64,000 nucleotides of DNA, taken from Cycas panzhihuaensis. Lineage: Eukaryota > Cycadophyta. The notes below the pieces were generated by a model, which did not search any database, had not been told where the DNA came from, and was given only the letters and a program-made list of their open reading frames with translations. Of the stretch, positions 48,880 through 60,151 are shown piece after piece; the stretch's first letter is position 1, and the number at the start of each line of letters is the position of its first letter. Both the position numbers and the translations under genes were made by a program. The stretch covers positions 99,703,741 to 99,767,740 of the forward strand of contig CM041465.1 in assembly GCA_023213395.1 (NCBI GenBank), in the 5' to 3' direction.

Positions 48880-49459
48880 TTATTTAGGTGCCATAAATGT
48901 GCAACCAAATGTGGGTCTTAAAAAATTTATAAGTGCAAAAGTCAGTACCATGATAATTAATGTGATACCATGAAGAATCTTTATAATAGCATGAAGCTCT
49001 AGCAAATTTAACTTTATTATATAAAAAATAGATAGGGATTTGATAAATCATCATGCAATGATAGAAGAGTGTGGGACACGTAAAAGAGATAATATGATGA
49101 GAAGAAATCAAATGAAAAAGGGTTGAAATGGATGAAAATAAAGTCAATAGAGTAAGGTGAGAAGGAGAAGGATACATGCAAAGCAACAGAAGGATAAAAT
49201 GTATCTTGCAAAGGTACTAGGCAATTGTTCTCAACTCATTAACCTTGAAGGGATAGTCATATAGGCACTAACCATTGTTAAAATTATCATCGATAAAGGT
49301 ATAATCATACTCATCTAAAAAACCAACAAGCAAACATAGGTACATGCTCAGTAAATAGTTAATCTAAGCTATAATAAGTTATGCTAAGTAAAGAATAATC
49401 ATATGCCTCAACTTACCTATTATTATAATGTCCATGTCAGTCCCGAATTATGAGAAATA
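48880..49459 (-). repeat. Tat-like LTR fragment, minus strand
   Basis: On minus it starts TATTTCTCATAATTCGGG at 49459 and carries AATAGGTAAGTTGAGG, then GATGAGTATGATTAT, matching the first part of the LTR at 51879. The inner part is missing. Confidence 0.6.
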
Positions 49460-49625
49460 ATTTACAAACTAATGAATCTTGAACTAGGTATTTTAGATAG
49501 CACAAGGATAATTGATAACACATACCTTTAGGAAATAAAATAATATATATAAAACTCATTACTTTTAGAATTTTATTTCCACCTGAGCTCCATGTGACCA
49601 TGGGTAAGTTTTGAGTATAGAAATC
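49460..49625. other. Spacer between head-to-head LTR fragments
   Basis: AT-rich, 166 bp, no gene. Confidence 0.5.
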
Positions 49626-51840
49626 TATTTCCTGGATACCAGCAATGGACATGGGCAACTAGACTCAAGTAAGTTCAGGTATGCTTCTATCTTCACTTTC
49701 GTTAGTTTTAGAAATGGTTGATTAAGGCACATCATGCATATTGCATTCTGATTGATCGACTATATGATCACCATGCATTGTCCACCTGTTCATATTGCAT
49801 CTTGACACTTTTAGCCTATGATGACTATGGATACATATCTCATGGTACTTCATGACCCTTCGTCATTTCCCCATGTGTCCCCATGCACTTATAACTCCTA
49901 CAGCCTATTTTTCATCATTTCTTAGTGTGATAGCCCCTAACACCCCGTTTAGGTTGGTTATCACCCTTGTGCACTATTTGTCTCATTTTTTGGAGTCCTT
50001 AACCATTGTTTCCCCCCCTATTGTAGTCCTTTTAGGTCCCATGACCCCTCCTTACCACCTTAGCACTGTATCATGATCATCATAACCCCCACTTTTAGAA
50101 GCCTTCAGGCTCCCCCTTTTTCTTTTTACCTTAGTTTTAGTTGCACCGCTATAAACTCTATGATACTGCTACAAACTTTATAGTACTATGAAGTTTGTTG
50201 CTGTGCGACTGTTCACAACTCTTTTTTTGTCTAGCCATAGCTAATTTCACATTAAATGTGAAATTCCCACATGGCATTAGACTATTTCCCACACAACGCG
50301 AACCCTAATCGCTCGTTGGGCTAGGGTTAGGTTTAAAAACCCAAAATTCACCTCATTATGTCTCTTTTTTTTTACTCTCTTCTCCTCTTCTCTTCTAAAA
50401 AAGGATCTGAAAGAAGTTCCAACTTTGATATATTGGCTCAACCTTTTAGCTACCAGCTCCTACAGGACTGAAAATATAGATTGTAGTTCTATAGTAGGGC
50501 TAGCTGAGACAAAGTCACGTCCCCAATGTCTTACCAAGCCTCAAGCTACACTCCTTCCATAGGTTATGCTCCTCTTCTATTGCATTGTAGGGATATCCAA
50601 TAATCCCCCAAAGGAACCTTCTTTCTCACATGGTTTGCTAGGTAGATCTGCCATAGATCTACCCTTACTAGGTACCTACAAATCTACCTTTGATTCTTTT
50701 CTTTCATAGCATAGGTAGCTTTCTTACTTGTCTTTTTCTACTTGCACATGTGAAGTTTTCCTTATTTTCTTCTGTATTAGGAGGCAAACCCTCCTATTTG
50801 TTGGCTTATCCTCCTCCTCCCTAAAAGTTTTCTCAGGTCCATTCAACAAGGTAGTAGGAAAAGAGGTCCACAAAAGAGTGAAAGGAGCTTTAGGTAGGGT
50901 TTCGCACCCATACACCTTCTCCTCAAGGGTGGCCCCCTTTTCTCCTTCCTTTTTCCTTCTCCATACCTTCCTTGCTTACCCAATAAACTATTGAAGTAGG
51001 GGATTCTTGCTGATTACAACGTAGGTAATCCATTGCTACACCTGCAACTAGCCACCAAGGATCACAAATAACCTAGTTGTCATCCCCCTTGTGTCCTTTT
51101 CAGCATTGGGGCTTGTTTTTTGTAAAACCTTGCAAAAGTTGCACTTTGCAACTCTTACGATTCTTATAAATTTTATAGTTTTTGTAACTTTTATAGCTTT
51201 CTTGCAACTTTTTTTTCCATATGTAAAGCCTCTTTTGCTCTTGCCATTGAGTAGCCTTAACCTTCTTAGCCATTGGCTTGAGTGCTTAGGAATGTGTGGG
51301 CCTGGTTTAGTTGGGAGGGTTAGCCATTCTAAGGCTACTTGTTTTCTTCCCTTTCACCCCCCCTTTTTTTGTATTACTTGTTAGTTATATATATAAGGTG
51401 TAAACAGTATTAAATGTTGTATATTTTGTTATTTAGTAGATATTTGTTGAGCTTATTATCTTTCACTCATTTTCCTTCGAAAAGGAATATATACATACAT
51501 ATACATATTCTTGTATGTATCTACTCCCCACATGCATTTAGTGCCCCTTGGAAAAGGGAAAACTTTGTGTCGTGCATCTTCTATACACTTCAGAGTGAAC
51601 AATGACCTTCATTGTAGGTATGTCTTCCTTTCCTTGTTATTATCATTATGCTTTAAGAATTCCATAGAGGCATTTATCTTTTCTTTTCAGTCCTTTTTCA
51701 TTTGAGTTTTGGGGAAGGTAAGGAAGCCCCCCTCTCACCGATGCTCCTTCCACCATGCCATCCACAACAAGGTGCATCAAGGAGGAAAGTTTAGACTGTG
51801 AAGGAAGCGAGAAAGATGCTACATCAACCATTTGTTTCAT
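49626..51840 (+). repeat. Tat-like LTR, plus strand (related family)
   Basis: Starts TATTTCCTGGATACCAGCAA and follows the LTR at 51879 segment by segment: AGTAAGTTCAGGTATG, a CACTTTTAGCC...ATGACTATGG region, CCCCTTGTGCA, repeated AAACTCTATGATACTGCTAC, GGGCTAGGGTTAGGTTTAAAAA (likely TATA region near 50325), GCAAAAGTTGCAC and GGGGAAGGTAAGGAAGCCCC. It ends near 51840, where the next element begins. No internal region is attached, so it is a solo or truncated LTR. The many short open frames within it have no protein-like features. Confidence 0.75.
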
Positions 51841-52518
51841 CGGTATGTTTGTTCTATTTTGTTTTTCCTATTGTCACCTATTTCCTAGCTTTCAGGAATG
51901 GATACGGAGCGATCGACTCAGGTAAGTGCAGGTATGCTTCTTACCTTATTATTGTTTTCTTTTGTGATGAGTATCTACTTGCATGCTATGATTTCGTAGA
52001 TGGTCCTGTTATCATCTACACCTATCTAGCTTATGACGACTATAGCAGGGACACATTCCTAGTGAGTGTGACACCCTAATGGCTACGTTACTTCCCACAT
52101 TTTGCCCTACTCACCTTAAGACCCACTTGGTTCATGTCATACCTGCCCGTGTGATGACCCATCATCATTTGGTTGACTTGCTGCACCTTTTGAGCCCCAA
52201 TTATTGCTTCCTGTGGCTCATTTGTTTACTTGTCTTCCTCTGGGCAGGTGGGCCTACCCCCTACCGTCCTCCTAGGTCACCGGGTCTGACCCAGGTTAGG
52301 CTTTGGGCAGTTTGGCCTCTGGTCCCACACCGTGGTAGATTTCATAGTACCACAAAGTTTACCACGGTACCGCGAAGTTTACCATGGTGCGACTGTCATG
52401 ACTTGTTTTTAAAATCTGCCGTGGTAATTCTAGCATTTATTATGGAATTGCCATGTGTCTCGCAACTTCACTCACCACCAGTTGTGCCCTAATCACTCGA
52501 TTAGGGTTGAGGCTAGGT

Positions 52519-52526
52519 ATTTAAGT
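52519..52526 (+). promoter_or_regulatory. TATA-like box of the 5' LTR
   Basis: TATTTAAG after a CACTCGATTAGGGTTGAGG stretch, conserved at 63866-63873 in the 3' LTR. The equivalent place in the LTR at 49626 reads GGTTTAAAAAC. Transcription would start shortly downstream. Confidence 0.55.
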
Positions 52527-54077
52527 CTTACCTAAATCATTTTAGGGATCTCTTTGCCTCATTTTAGAAGGATCACAAGGAAAAATGCCCTGCTGTCTAT
52601 TGTCTCCTGCTACTCCACTACTATTCTAGGACTTGCAACTACTCTCCAGCATCCAGTTCTCCTTTGGTTCAGCTGTGAATCTTCCCAGCCCCTTGCACAC
52701 CTTGGAGAGGGCCTCTTTGAAGAGTTTCCAAGACTTCTTTACCCAGGTAGCCACCAAGCAGTCTCAAGTACAGGATTTTCCTTCAGTCACCTTAGCAGGA
52801 ATTCCACACCTGCTACTCCATAGTTTTTTTTCAGATTTCTCAACCTTTTCTTAGTAGGTTTTGATAGAGGCAAATGCCTCCCATCTTCTTCAGAGGTATT
52901 TATTGGTTTAAAGTCTTCCTTTTACCCAGTTTATGCTTAGTTTTGCATGGTTATCTCTAGCTTGTTTTATCTTACTTTTGGAGGTTGCTTCTTGTCTTTG
53001 TATTAGACTGTTTTCCCTACTGTTTAGCCTCCTCTTCCTATGTTTCACGCCTAGGACAATGGCCAAAGAGGGTTGCATAAGGTTTGGGATAGAGCTAGGT
53101 GGATTTTGTACCACCCTCATGCTTCCTAAGAGGCCGTCGCCCTCTAAACCTTCCTCTTTGTCCCCATGCTACTACTCGGGTGGGGCTAAGGGTTAGAAGT
53201 CTGTTTCCAGCTGCTGAAATTAGCATTTACACCTATTGCAACGCTAGTTTGTAGACTTATATCTTCCATCTGGGCAATGCATAAGCCCCGACTACTTGTC
53301 CGTAGCTCAACCTAGTCCTTAACAACCCAGTTTGCTTCCTATAGCACTCTAGTTTACTAGGAATCTCTTTGAGCTTCCTTCTACTCTTGTTGTCTCTACT
53401 TTCAGCCCTTTGTATAGCACTATCCTCACTGCCTTATGGCTTCTTGAGGGAAGGTAGGGTTGCTCTTTGTGGGAGGTGGGCCACTCCGAGGCTTACCAAC
53501 TTATCCACCATTCATTTGGATAGTTTTCATTATAGTTTATTATTGTAATATTCAATACTAACATATATGTGTTGAGGCTTATGCTTATTACACACATATA
53601 TGCGTTGTTAGGATTCTACTTTGTATTGCTAGCACCCTTTCTCTGGAAAAGGATACTCTCAGTTACTTGCAGGTACACGGAGGATGCAAAGGACTCATCC
53701 CTTTTTCTCTCTCTCGGGTAAGTGTATGTACTCTTATTTATTGCAGCACTTCATTTGCTGTCATTACTTTCCCTTTTTTTCCTTTCTTGGCACTCTTGTG
53801 TTGCTTCCAGGGAAGGTAAGGAAGCCCCATGCTTCGCCCTACCGTGACCTCCTTCTCGCCGTGCTTAGTGGAGCGATCTTGGACACCTTGTGGGAACGCT
53901 TCCACTTCAACCACGCCTCCATCTCGGGTATGTTCCTTCACTTCATCTTATCTTCTTTCTTTTAGAAGTTCATGCATGGTAGTAATTAGACCACTTAAAA
54001 GGAAAAAGAGAAATTGTTTCTTCTTTTAGTTTACATTTGATTAGTATCTTTGTATATCATAGGAAAGGTTTTAGGAA

Positions 54078-54208
54078 GACCTTTCTCCCGACCTTTCCCT
54101 TTTGGTTTTTGACCTTTCCCTTTTGGTTTGTGACCTCTCCCTTTAGTTTATAACCTTTCCCTTTTGGGTTTGCAACCTTTGCCCTTAGTTTGTAAGCTTT
54201 ACCCTTAC
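54078..54208. repeat. Short tandem repeat in the 5' LTR
   Basis: About six degenerate units of 20-24 bases based on GACCTTTCCCTTTTGGTTT. Confidence 0.8.
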
Positions 54209-54662
54209 TGTCTTAGCTTACATTGGTTCTACTCCATTTGCCTGTGTGCCTTTGGCACCCTCATCCTTTTTTATTACTCTTCACATTTCCACTTAGTTTC
54301 CTCCACTCGTCCGAGCAACCAAGGGAGCCTCGACCGTGGGTTATTCACCTACTTGTTTCTCTCTGTTACGGGGAACCTTTGAGGGTTTCTCTCCCTTCCC
54401 TTCTAGCCATCCAAGGGTGGGGGGACCCTTCTCTAAGATCTATCCTAGCCATTCTTCCACGTCTCCTTCTCTTAGTAGAAGTGGGGAACCACCTTTAGGT
54501 AGTTGGGTACCATCCATAGGTCCCGAACTCGCGCTCTAGTGCACGGGGCACCCTGCGTGGTATTTGCCTTGCTCGTAGGTTCTTATCTACACCTGATAGT
54601 GCCATTGACTACCCTCGTTACTCCTACTCAATTAGGTAGCTATCCCATAGACGCGCATCCAC

Positions 54663-54680
54663 TGGCGACCATCTTTGGAA
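54663..54680 (+). other. Primer-binding site of the Tat-like element
   Basis: TGGCGACCATCTTTGGAA, one base after the LTR end. The first seven bases match the TGGCGAC start used by many Tat/Ogre elements (Arg tRNA); later bases do not match well, so the tRNA is uncertain. Confidence 0.55.
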
Positions 54681-54919
54681 TCGCCGAAGGGAGCTAGTTT
54701 CCACTCTTTTCTGTTGGTATTGCTACCTCCTTGTGGTTTTCTCTTACTTCATTTTCTTTGTTGGGCAGCCCCCAACGTGTGCTTTTTATTGCCCTTTCTT
54801 TCTCTTACAGTGTTGGTTAGCCTTGTATGCGATGCTTCTCTCGTCGCTTATGTGTCTTACCTCCATTGTTAGAAGATCACGGGTATCGTCCTCTTCCTTC
54901 GTCAGATTCTGATTCGACT

Positions 54920-57051
54920 ATGGAAGGATACCCTTCCGATTAGGCCTACCACACCTCAACCTTGGGAACTCATGAGTTTCCCTCTTCTATTCCGGGATCC
55001 ACCTAGGAGGGTGATGATCCTATTTACTACCTAGGTGACCAACATCACTTGCTTGATGCCCATCCTTCTACTCATGTGATAGAAGGATCTTTTCCTCTTG
55101 AGATTTACCACTCAGTTGGTGATTCTTATGAGGAATGTCCCGAGGGATCTACTTTGTTTGAGGTCCCGTCTACCTCTTACGATCATGTAGATACCCTTCC
55201 TACCGATGTGGTTGAAGCTTTTAATGAGTGCCATCGTGCTGCTCATTTTCAACCACGTCCTAGATGGTTTGAAGATGCTTTCCGTAGGGGAGCCTCTTCT
55301 TCGTCTGCTCCTCCCCTGCTTTCTTCATCCTCATCTACTCCTCCTGTAACAACCAATCCCTTCATGCCTATACATTCATCCCGCTCCTTCCTTATTGTTA
55401 TTGCGGGGATGCATGTTGCACCTTCTATTCCTCGCCTGTTACACCTTCTATTCCTCGCCAAGGTCCTAGTGCTTCGAGACCTTCCCACAGTATGCCCTTC
55501 CCTCAGTTGAAGGTTAGCATACCCTTTCCTAGCCAAACTAATGTGCCATCCCCCAATGTGGCACATACTTTCTCTAGTAGGCATGTTGGTCCTACTAACC
55601 CTTCAGCCATTAGTCATATGGGACCCGCTCCCACATACCTTCAAAACTAACCTGTTGGCCCTTCCTTTTACATACCCACGGGTTACACTTCTCAACTTTG
55701 GAGGTAGGGTAGAGGGAACCACCTCCCAACTTATGGGGTGGATCTGCTACACCCATATGGGATTGCCCCACCTATGGGTGGCCCATATGGGCAAAACTCA
55801 GTTCCACATCCCCATTTTCCACCATCTGGCACAATCCCTTTTGCCATGCCTTTACAAGGAAACCCAACTCCCTTTCAAGGCACTTATCCCCAAGCCCCCT
55901 TCTAGTAAGGGGCATTTTCTCAAGGAGAGATGGGTATGCCGCCCCCGTTCGTTCCTTGCTCACTACCTACTACATCATTTGTTGATCCTACAGTCCAGGC
56001 TAGGCCACGTCCCTTCATGGATTATAGGTCAACACCTTTATCCATTAAAGCATTAAGGACTAATCTGCCACCTCATCCTCTTGAAGTTCCTAGATTTGAT
56101 GGAACTTTGTCGCAAGACCCAACTAAACACGTACATAGTTTTTCTATGGCATGTATAGACTACTAGGCTTACGACCATATCCTAATGAAATTGTTTCTAT
56201 GATCTTTACAAGGCGATGCCCTTAAGTGGTTTTATCGCCTCCCTACCCACTCTATCTTTTCATTCCAGTAATTGGTGGATGAATTCATCAACTACTTTGA
56301 TGTAGCTCGTCCATTTGAAAGCGAAATGAAATCCCTCCTATCACTCAAACAAGGTCACGATGAGATGAATTGTGACTTTGTGAGACAATTCCATGACCTT
56401 CTTCACTCCACTAAGGCCACGTTGCCTGAGGAGTTGAAGAGAGACCTTTTCGTTAATGCACTTCTTCCTGAAGTACATGTGGAAGTCCTTAAAATGAGGG
56501 CGACCACATGTGACTTCGCGATCGCCAAGTGCTTAGCGTTGGAGGCTATTGAGATCTAGGCTAGACTCAAGAAGCCTCTCAGGCCCTCACAGCGACATGA
56601 GGCACCACCTTCAACCAAAGATACTAAACCTCAACAATCCTCTAAATCCTCTTCTCATGAAACTTAGAAGACTTTAGATCCCCTCACATCTACCATACGT
56701 TCGTTCAAATATATGATGAAGGAACTCAAGTTACAGGCTCCTTCATCTCCAACATCCAATAAACAAATTCAACAAACAACCCAAGCTTCTCTCCCTAGGA
56801 ACAGAAATGCCCAGTCCTCTTAAATGAGGAAGATAGATCCCCCTCTTGAGAAGAAGTGGTGCTCCATTCATGGGGAGTGCTTCCACGATGACTCACGTTG
56901 TAGGGCTCAGCATCCCAAGGATGCCCCTCCACACGACTCCTCCCCTAAACGGGCCTCAAGGCCTAATTTAGACCAACTAGTTCACAAGGATCCATTCCCC
57001 AAATATGGGGAATGCGATCGCAACACTCAATCCAAGAATAACCAGAACTGA
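54920..57051 (+). pseudogene. gag: Gag of the Tat-like element (stops, one frameshift)
   Basis: The first ATG after the leader (54920) opens MEGYPSD, stop, and continues DQHHLLDAHPSTHVIEGS in the same frame to 55510. The frame then shifts and the rest (55930-57051) stays in one frame. The core is a retrotransposon gag domain: PRFDGTLSQDPTKHVHSFSM, LQGDALKWFYRLP, LVDEFINYFDVARPFESEMK, MNCDFVRQFHDLLHSTKATL, FVNALLPEVHVEVLK. The C-terminus has a CSIHGECFHDDSRC knuckle, a CxxH type common in Tat elements. There are about five in-frame stops. It forms the particle shell; the well-kept core suggests loss of function was recent relative to its neighbours. Confidence 0.85.
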
Positions 57052-57480
57052 GGAAGATCACCAAATTCCCATCCTTCCCGCGATAAAGGGAAGGGCGCCT
57101 GGGATTTGTCCTCTTCCTCCCATTCCCCTAACCGTCACATCCCATCACCTTCGCAGCCCTAAAATAAGGGGAAGAAGGTGATCCAAATAGTTGGGGCTAC
57201 CCCTTCATATGCCCTTACCCGGTCTCAAACTGCCAAAGAAGCAGCCAGTGCTTCTTCCTCTACTCCTTCCAATTGTCTTCCACAGAACCCTCCTCCGGAA
57301 GTACCTCTCTTCCCCAAGGCCATTCCTATGTGCCTGGGTCATTATGATTTTTGAAGGGCACTTACCCAGCCTACCACGAAGGGTAAGCCTTTCTCCATCG
57401 TGGATGAGCTTCATACCATTGCTGCAGGAATGTCCTTGATGGACATTTTGAGGAGTTATCCCAAGTAGCAGGCTCTCCTC
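57052..57480 (+). pseudogene. Gag-protease linker
   Basis: Same frame as gag and protease: PSYALTRSQTAKEAAS, LFPKAIPMCLGHYDF, GKPFSIVDELHTIAAGMSLM. No known fold beyond the short conserved helix before protease. Two or three stops. Confidence 0.6.
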
Positions 57481-57954
57481 TTGGAAGCTTTAGGATCGAA
57501 TGACGCGCCTGCCCATGCTTTGGGCGTCACCCAAAGTCATGAACCTATTATTTCTTTTGACCCTAAGGACCTTCCTCCTGTGTGTGAAAGGGAATATCAA
57601 TGGAACTTCCCATTCACTATTACCATCGATACACCTAATTGTACCCTGCGAAGGACTGTTGTCGATAACGGTTCTTCCGTGAATGCCATGCCCTTACGTG
57701 TCATGCAAGAGCTTGGTATTTCTAACTTGGAACCTGTTCCATGGAGATGCCAAGGTTATGACGGTAGTGAGAAGACCCTATTGGGATCTGTCGCGATTCC
57801 GCTCATCCTCGAGGGCAAGACTGTCCTCGCTAATGTTGTAGTCCTCGATGTTGATGTCGACTACAACCTTCTCTTAGGTCGTCTATGGCTCGACCAAATG
57901 GGAGCTGTGTGTTCGACTCTTTGGGGACAACTTAAATTTATCCACGATGGATGA
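57481..57954 (+). CDS. Aspartic protease domain of the Tat-like element
   Basis: 157 codons open in the gag frame. The retropepsin active site is VVDNGSSVNAMPLRVMQELG (D-N-G-S, the usual plant gypsy form of D-T/S-G). The flap region follows (GYDGSEKTLLGSVAIPL) and the second signature is YNLLLGRLWLDQMGAV near residues 130-145 (I/L-L-G-R-x-W-L). It has no start of its own: it is part of the gag-pro polyprotein, which it would cleave. The frame ends in TGA at 57952-57954 but continues afterwards. The domain itself looks complete. Confidence 0.85.
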   Translation: MEALGSNDAPAHALGVTQSHEPIISFDPKDLPPVCEREYQWNFPFTITIDTPNCTLRRTVVDNGSSVNAMPLRVMQELGISNLEPVPWRCQGYDGSEKTLLGSVAIPLILEGKTVLANVVVLDVDVDYNLLLGRLWLDQMGAVCSTLWGQLKFIHDG

Positions 57955-58515
57955 ATGAGGGTTGTTTCCCATGAACACCCACTTGCCAAACAAACCTGTC
58001 CTATTGGCATTGGGAGCTACGGGTACCTCATCTCATTTAGTGACAATGAGGATGAGGATTGTCTCTACCCCATCTCTTTCCTCCACACTAGTAAGTCGTA
58101 CCCATCCCATTCTAGATCTCCATCTAGAACCTCTCTTATTAGTGATACTAGCCACTCCTATGTGTCACATATCATTACTCGTGTTGACTCATCCGTCATC
58201 AGTTCTTCCCCTTCATCACCCCCTGCAGGTGATGGCTTCAAAGAACTTCCTTTCGCTCCTTCCAGGGAGTCCCCTTTTGACTCTCTCTTAGAGTCTCGTG
58301 AGGAAGATGAGCAACCCGATGACCATCATAGTCCCGTTACCTCCACTTCCTCTAGTACTTTATCTATTCAGAGCAAGGTTATCCATGGGGTAGATTACTT
58401 CGAAGATAATGAAGCCTTGCTTGAGCATTTAGCGGGCTTCGCACCTGACCTATTTGAGATTCCCTCTCTACGAGTCTCCCTTAGAGGTCTTATCGATGAG
58501 AAATCGATCCGTTAG
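57955..58515 (+). pseudogene. Post-protease linker joined directly to integrase tail
   Basis: Same frame as protease. A Ser/Pro-rich linker (SPSSPPAGDGFKELPFAPSR; REEDEQPDDHHSPV) leads to GVDYFEDNEALLEHLAG, which in gypsy elements precedes RT. It is followed at once by EIPSLRVSLRGLIDEKSIR, a signature of the Tat integrase C-terminal part. All of RT, RNase H and the integrase core that should lie between are missing. Ends TAG at 58513-58515. Confidence 0.65.
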
Positions 58516-58823
58516 GCTCGCCTCCTTGACCTCAAAGCTTTGATGAGAGACGGTTAGCCACCTATTAGGATAACCTGGCATCTAAAGCTTGCTCATAAAG
58601 GACCTACGATAAACATCTTCGTTCCCATCCTTTGTTTCCTGGGGACCACGTCCTTAAACTTGAATATGTTCATGACTGTTTGACCAAATTTAAACCTCAA
58701 TGTGTTGGCCCTTTCGTCATTATCGAGACTCTCAGTAATAGTGCTTATAGGATTGCCACCCTGGAAGGTCTTGAATTTGAGAAAGTTGTTAATGGAAAAT
58801 TCCTTAAGAAGTTTTACTCGTGA
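58516..58823 (+). pseudogene. Integrase C-terminal domain remnant
   Basis: Two frames: ARLLDLKALMRDG continues the IPSLRV frame, then a shift to TYDKHLRSHPLFPGDHVLKL and TKFKPQCVGPFVIIETLSN, the SH3-like GPF/Y module that ends gypsy integrases, finishing at 58823 with KFLKKFYS. The catalytic DDE core is absent. Confidence 0.8.
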
Positions 58824-59500
58824 CCTCGCTGTCACTTCAGCCACGCTCTGAAATGAGCCTAAACTACCATCTTGAGTTGCGCCTATTTCTCCCAGCCACG
58901 GGTAGAATGGAAACTTAGGATGGCCTCCTCTTTTTCTTTCCGGTTCCTCCCACAGAACTTGTATTCCCACATCTTTTTGGGAATTTTTGCCTTCCTATTT
59001 GGGCATCCCCCAGTTAGGATGACATTCTGGAGTATCGTTACTCCCCCCTTTCTTGCTTGGTGTTTTCTTCGTATATCCTGCTATGCTCCTCCATGGAAAT
59101 GCATGTCACTCTATTTCTAACCCCACACATGCCTATCACCTCTACTCATAGTGGTTGTGTGTGCTCCTATTAGATATATAGCCATGCATGGAAGGAAATA
59201 CGTGTATCATATAACAAAGTATCTATAACATATATAACAAAACATACATGTCATCTGTCACACATGATATACACATCATCACATATCAAAATAGGGCACC
59301 AATTGCGCCGTCTATATATATACATCAAAATCATATGTCACATCATACATATGGAAAGTCGGTGTCCTTACAGGAGGGGTACAATCATATGACTCTGTAT
59401 ATATGACCCCCTGGAGGCTTGTGCTTTCCCCTGTCAAAATCAAATACATGTGTCATATCCTATTACTGCCCTGCTCTTGGGGCACCATCTCCTGGTCAGT
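58824..59500. other. Spacer between converging sense and antisense genes
   Basis: No gene. 59160-59340 is AT-rich with many CATATA-like words, fitting 3' ends and polyadenylation signals of both transcripts. The pol end is on its left and the antisense PMD end (59502) on its right. Confidence 0.5.
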
Positions 59501-60043
59501 GTTATCCCTCTCCTGGGGACCATATCCCTCTGAGGCTCCTCTTGGGCCTCCGCAAGCTCCCTGCCTTGCTCCCCTCGTCACGTGGCTGCCTCGGTGTCAT
59601 CATCGTTGTGTGGGTATGCGTCCTGCTCCAGCTCGACCTCGATGCCACCTGATCCATCAGCTGATCATATTGGGCCTGGATATGATCTCTCTTACTCTCC
59701 ACTCCTCGAAGACGTTCCTCTAGCACTACTATCCAGACCTTGCTCTTGGTGTCTCCACCTGCTCCTCCCTGAGCCTCTAGAGCCTGTACGTGACCCCGCA
59801 ATGTGTCCCGCTAGCTCTGGGCCTCATCCAGCTCCTGTTGCATCTGTCCCCTAAATGCTATGTGCTCTTGGGTCTCTACAGCCCAGATATCTCTCGCCCT
59901 CACTAACGGGATGAATGCTGCCATGTGGGCACCTATCGATCTAGGTGCATCCTAGATCTAGATCGGCAGTTACCCCTCTGCGTACACCTGAGGGAACATC
60001 TCCCTCACCATGGCCTCTACCAACCACCGGATCTCCGCGGTAC

Positions 60044-60151
60044 CTGTAACTCCAACATACCATATGTCAGTATATATCCAGCTGCATACTGAAATAAAAC
60101 CAAATCAAACTATCTATCCAATTTATTAAATGACGAAATGATTAGGCCTAC
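60044..60151 (-). other. Predicted second intron of the antisense PMD gene
   Basis: 108 bp, donor AAGAAA|GTAGGC at 60151, acceptor GTTACAG at 60044. Splicing joins RPQE-S-TAEIRWLVEAMV in frame (phase 1). The homologous gene has a 105-bp intron at 30107-30003. Confidence 0.5.

Larger units (their letters stand above)
51879..54661 (+). repeat. 5' LTR of the Tat-like element (2783 bp)
   Basis: Starts TATTTCCTAGC (TG decayed to TA) and ends CGCATCCA one base before the primer-binding site. The first 800 bases align closely with 63234-64000. Inside are a CAGGTAAGT near the start, repeated AAGTTTACC/GGTACC words at 52330-52390, a TATA-like box at 52519 and a short tandem repeat at 54078-54208. LTRs over 2 kb are typical of the Tat/Ogre lineage. 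Confidence 0.85.

Noticed and set aside
51091-54539. Many overlapping open frames in a GC-richer stretch
   Set aside because: They fall in LTR sequence, are hydrophobic or low-complexity, and are not shared in frame between LTR copies.
55541-56056. 171-codon plus-strand frame as a separate gene
   Set aside because: It overlaps the gag region in another frame and lacks any recognisable motif; the gag core frame starts within it.
59290-59320. AATTGCGCCG as a tRNA primer-binding site
   Set aside because: No LTR end lies next to it; it is inside the spacer between two converging genes.
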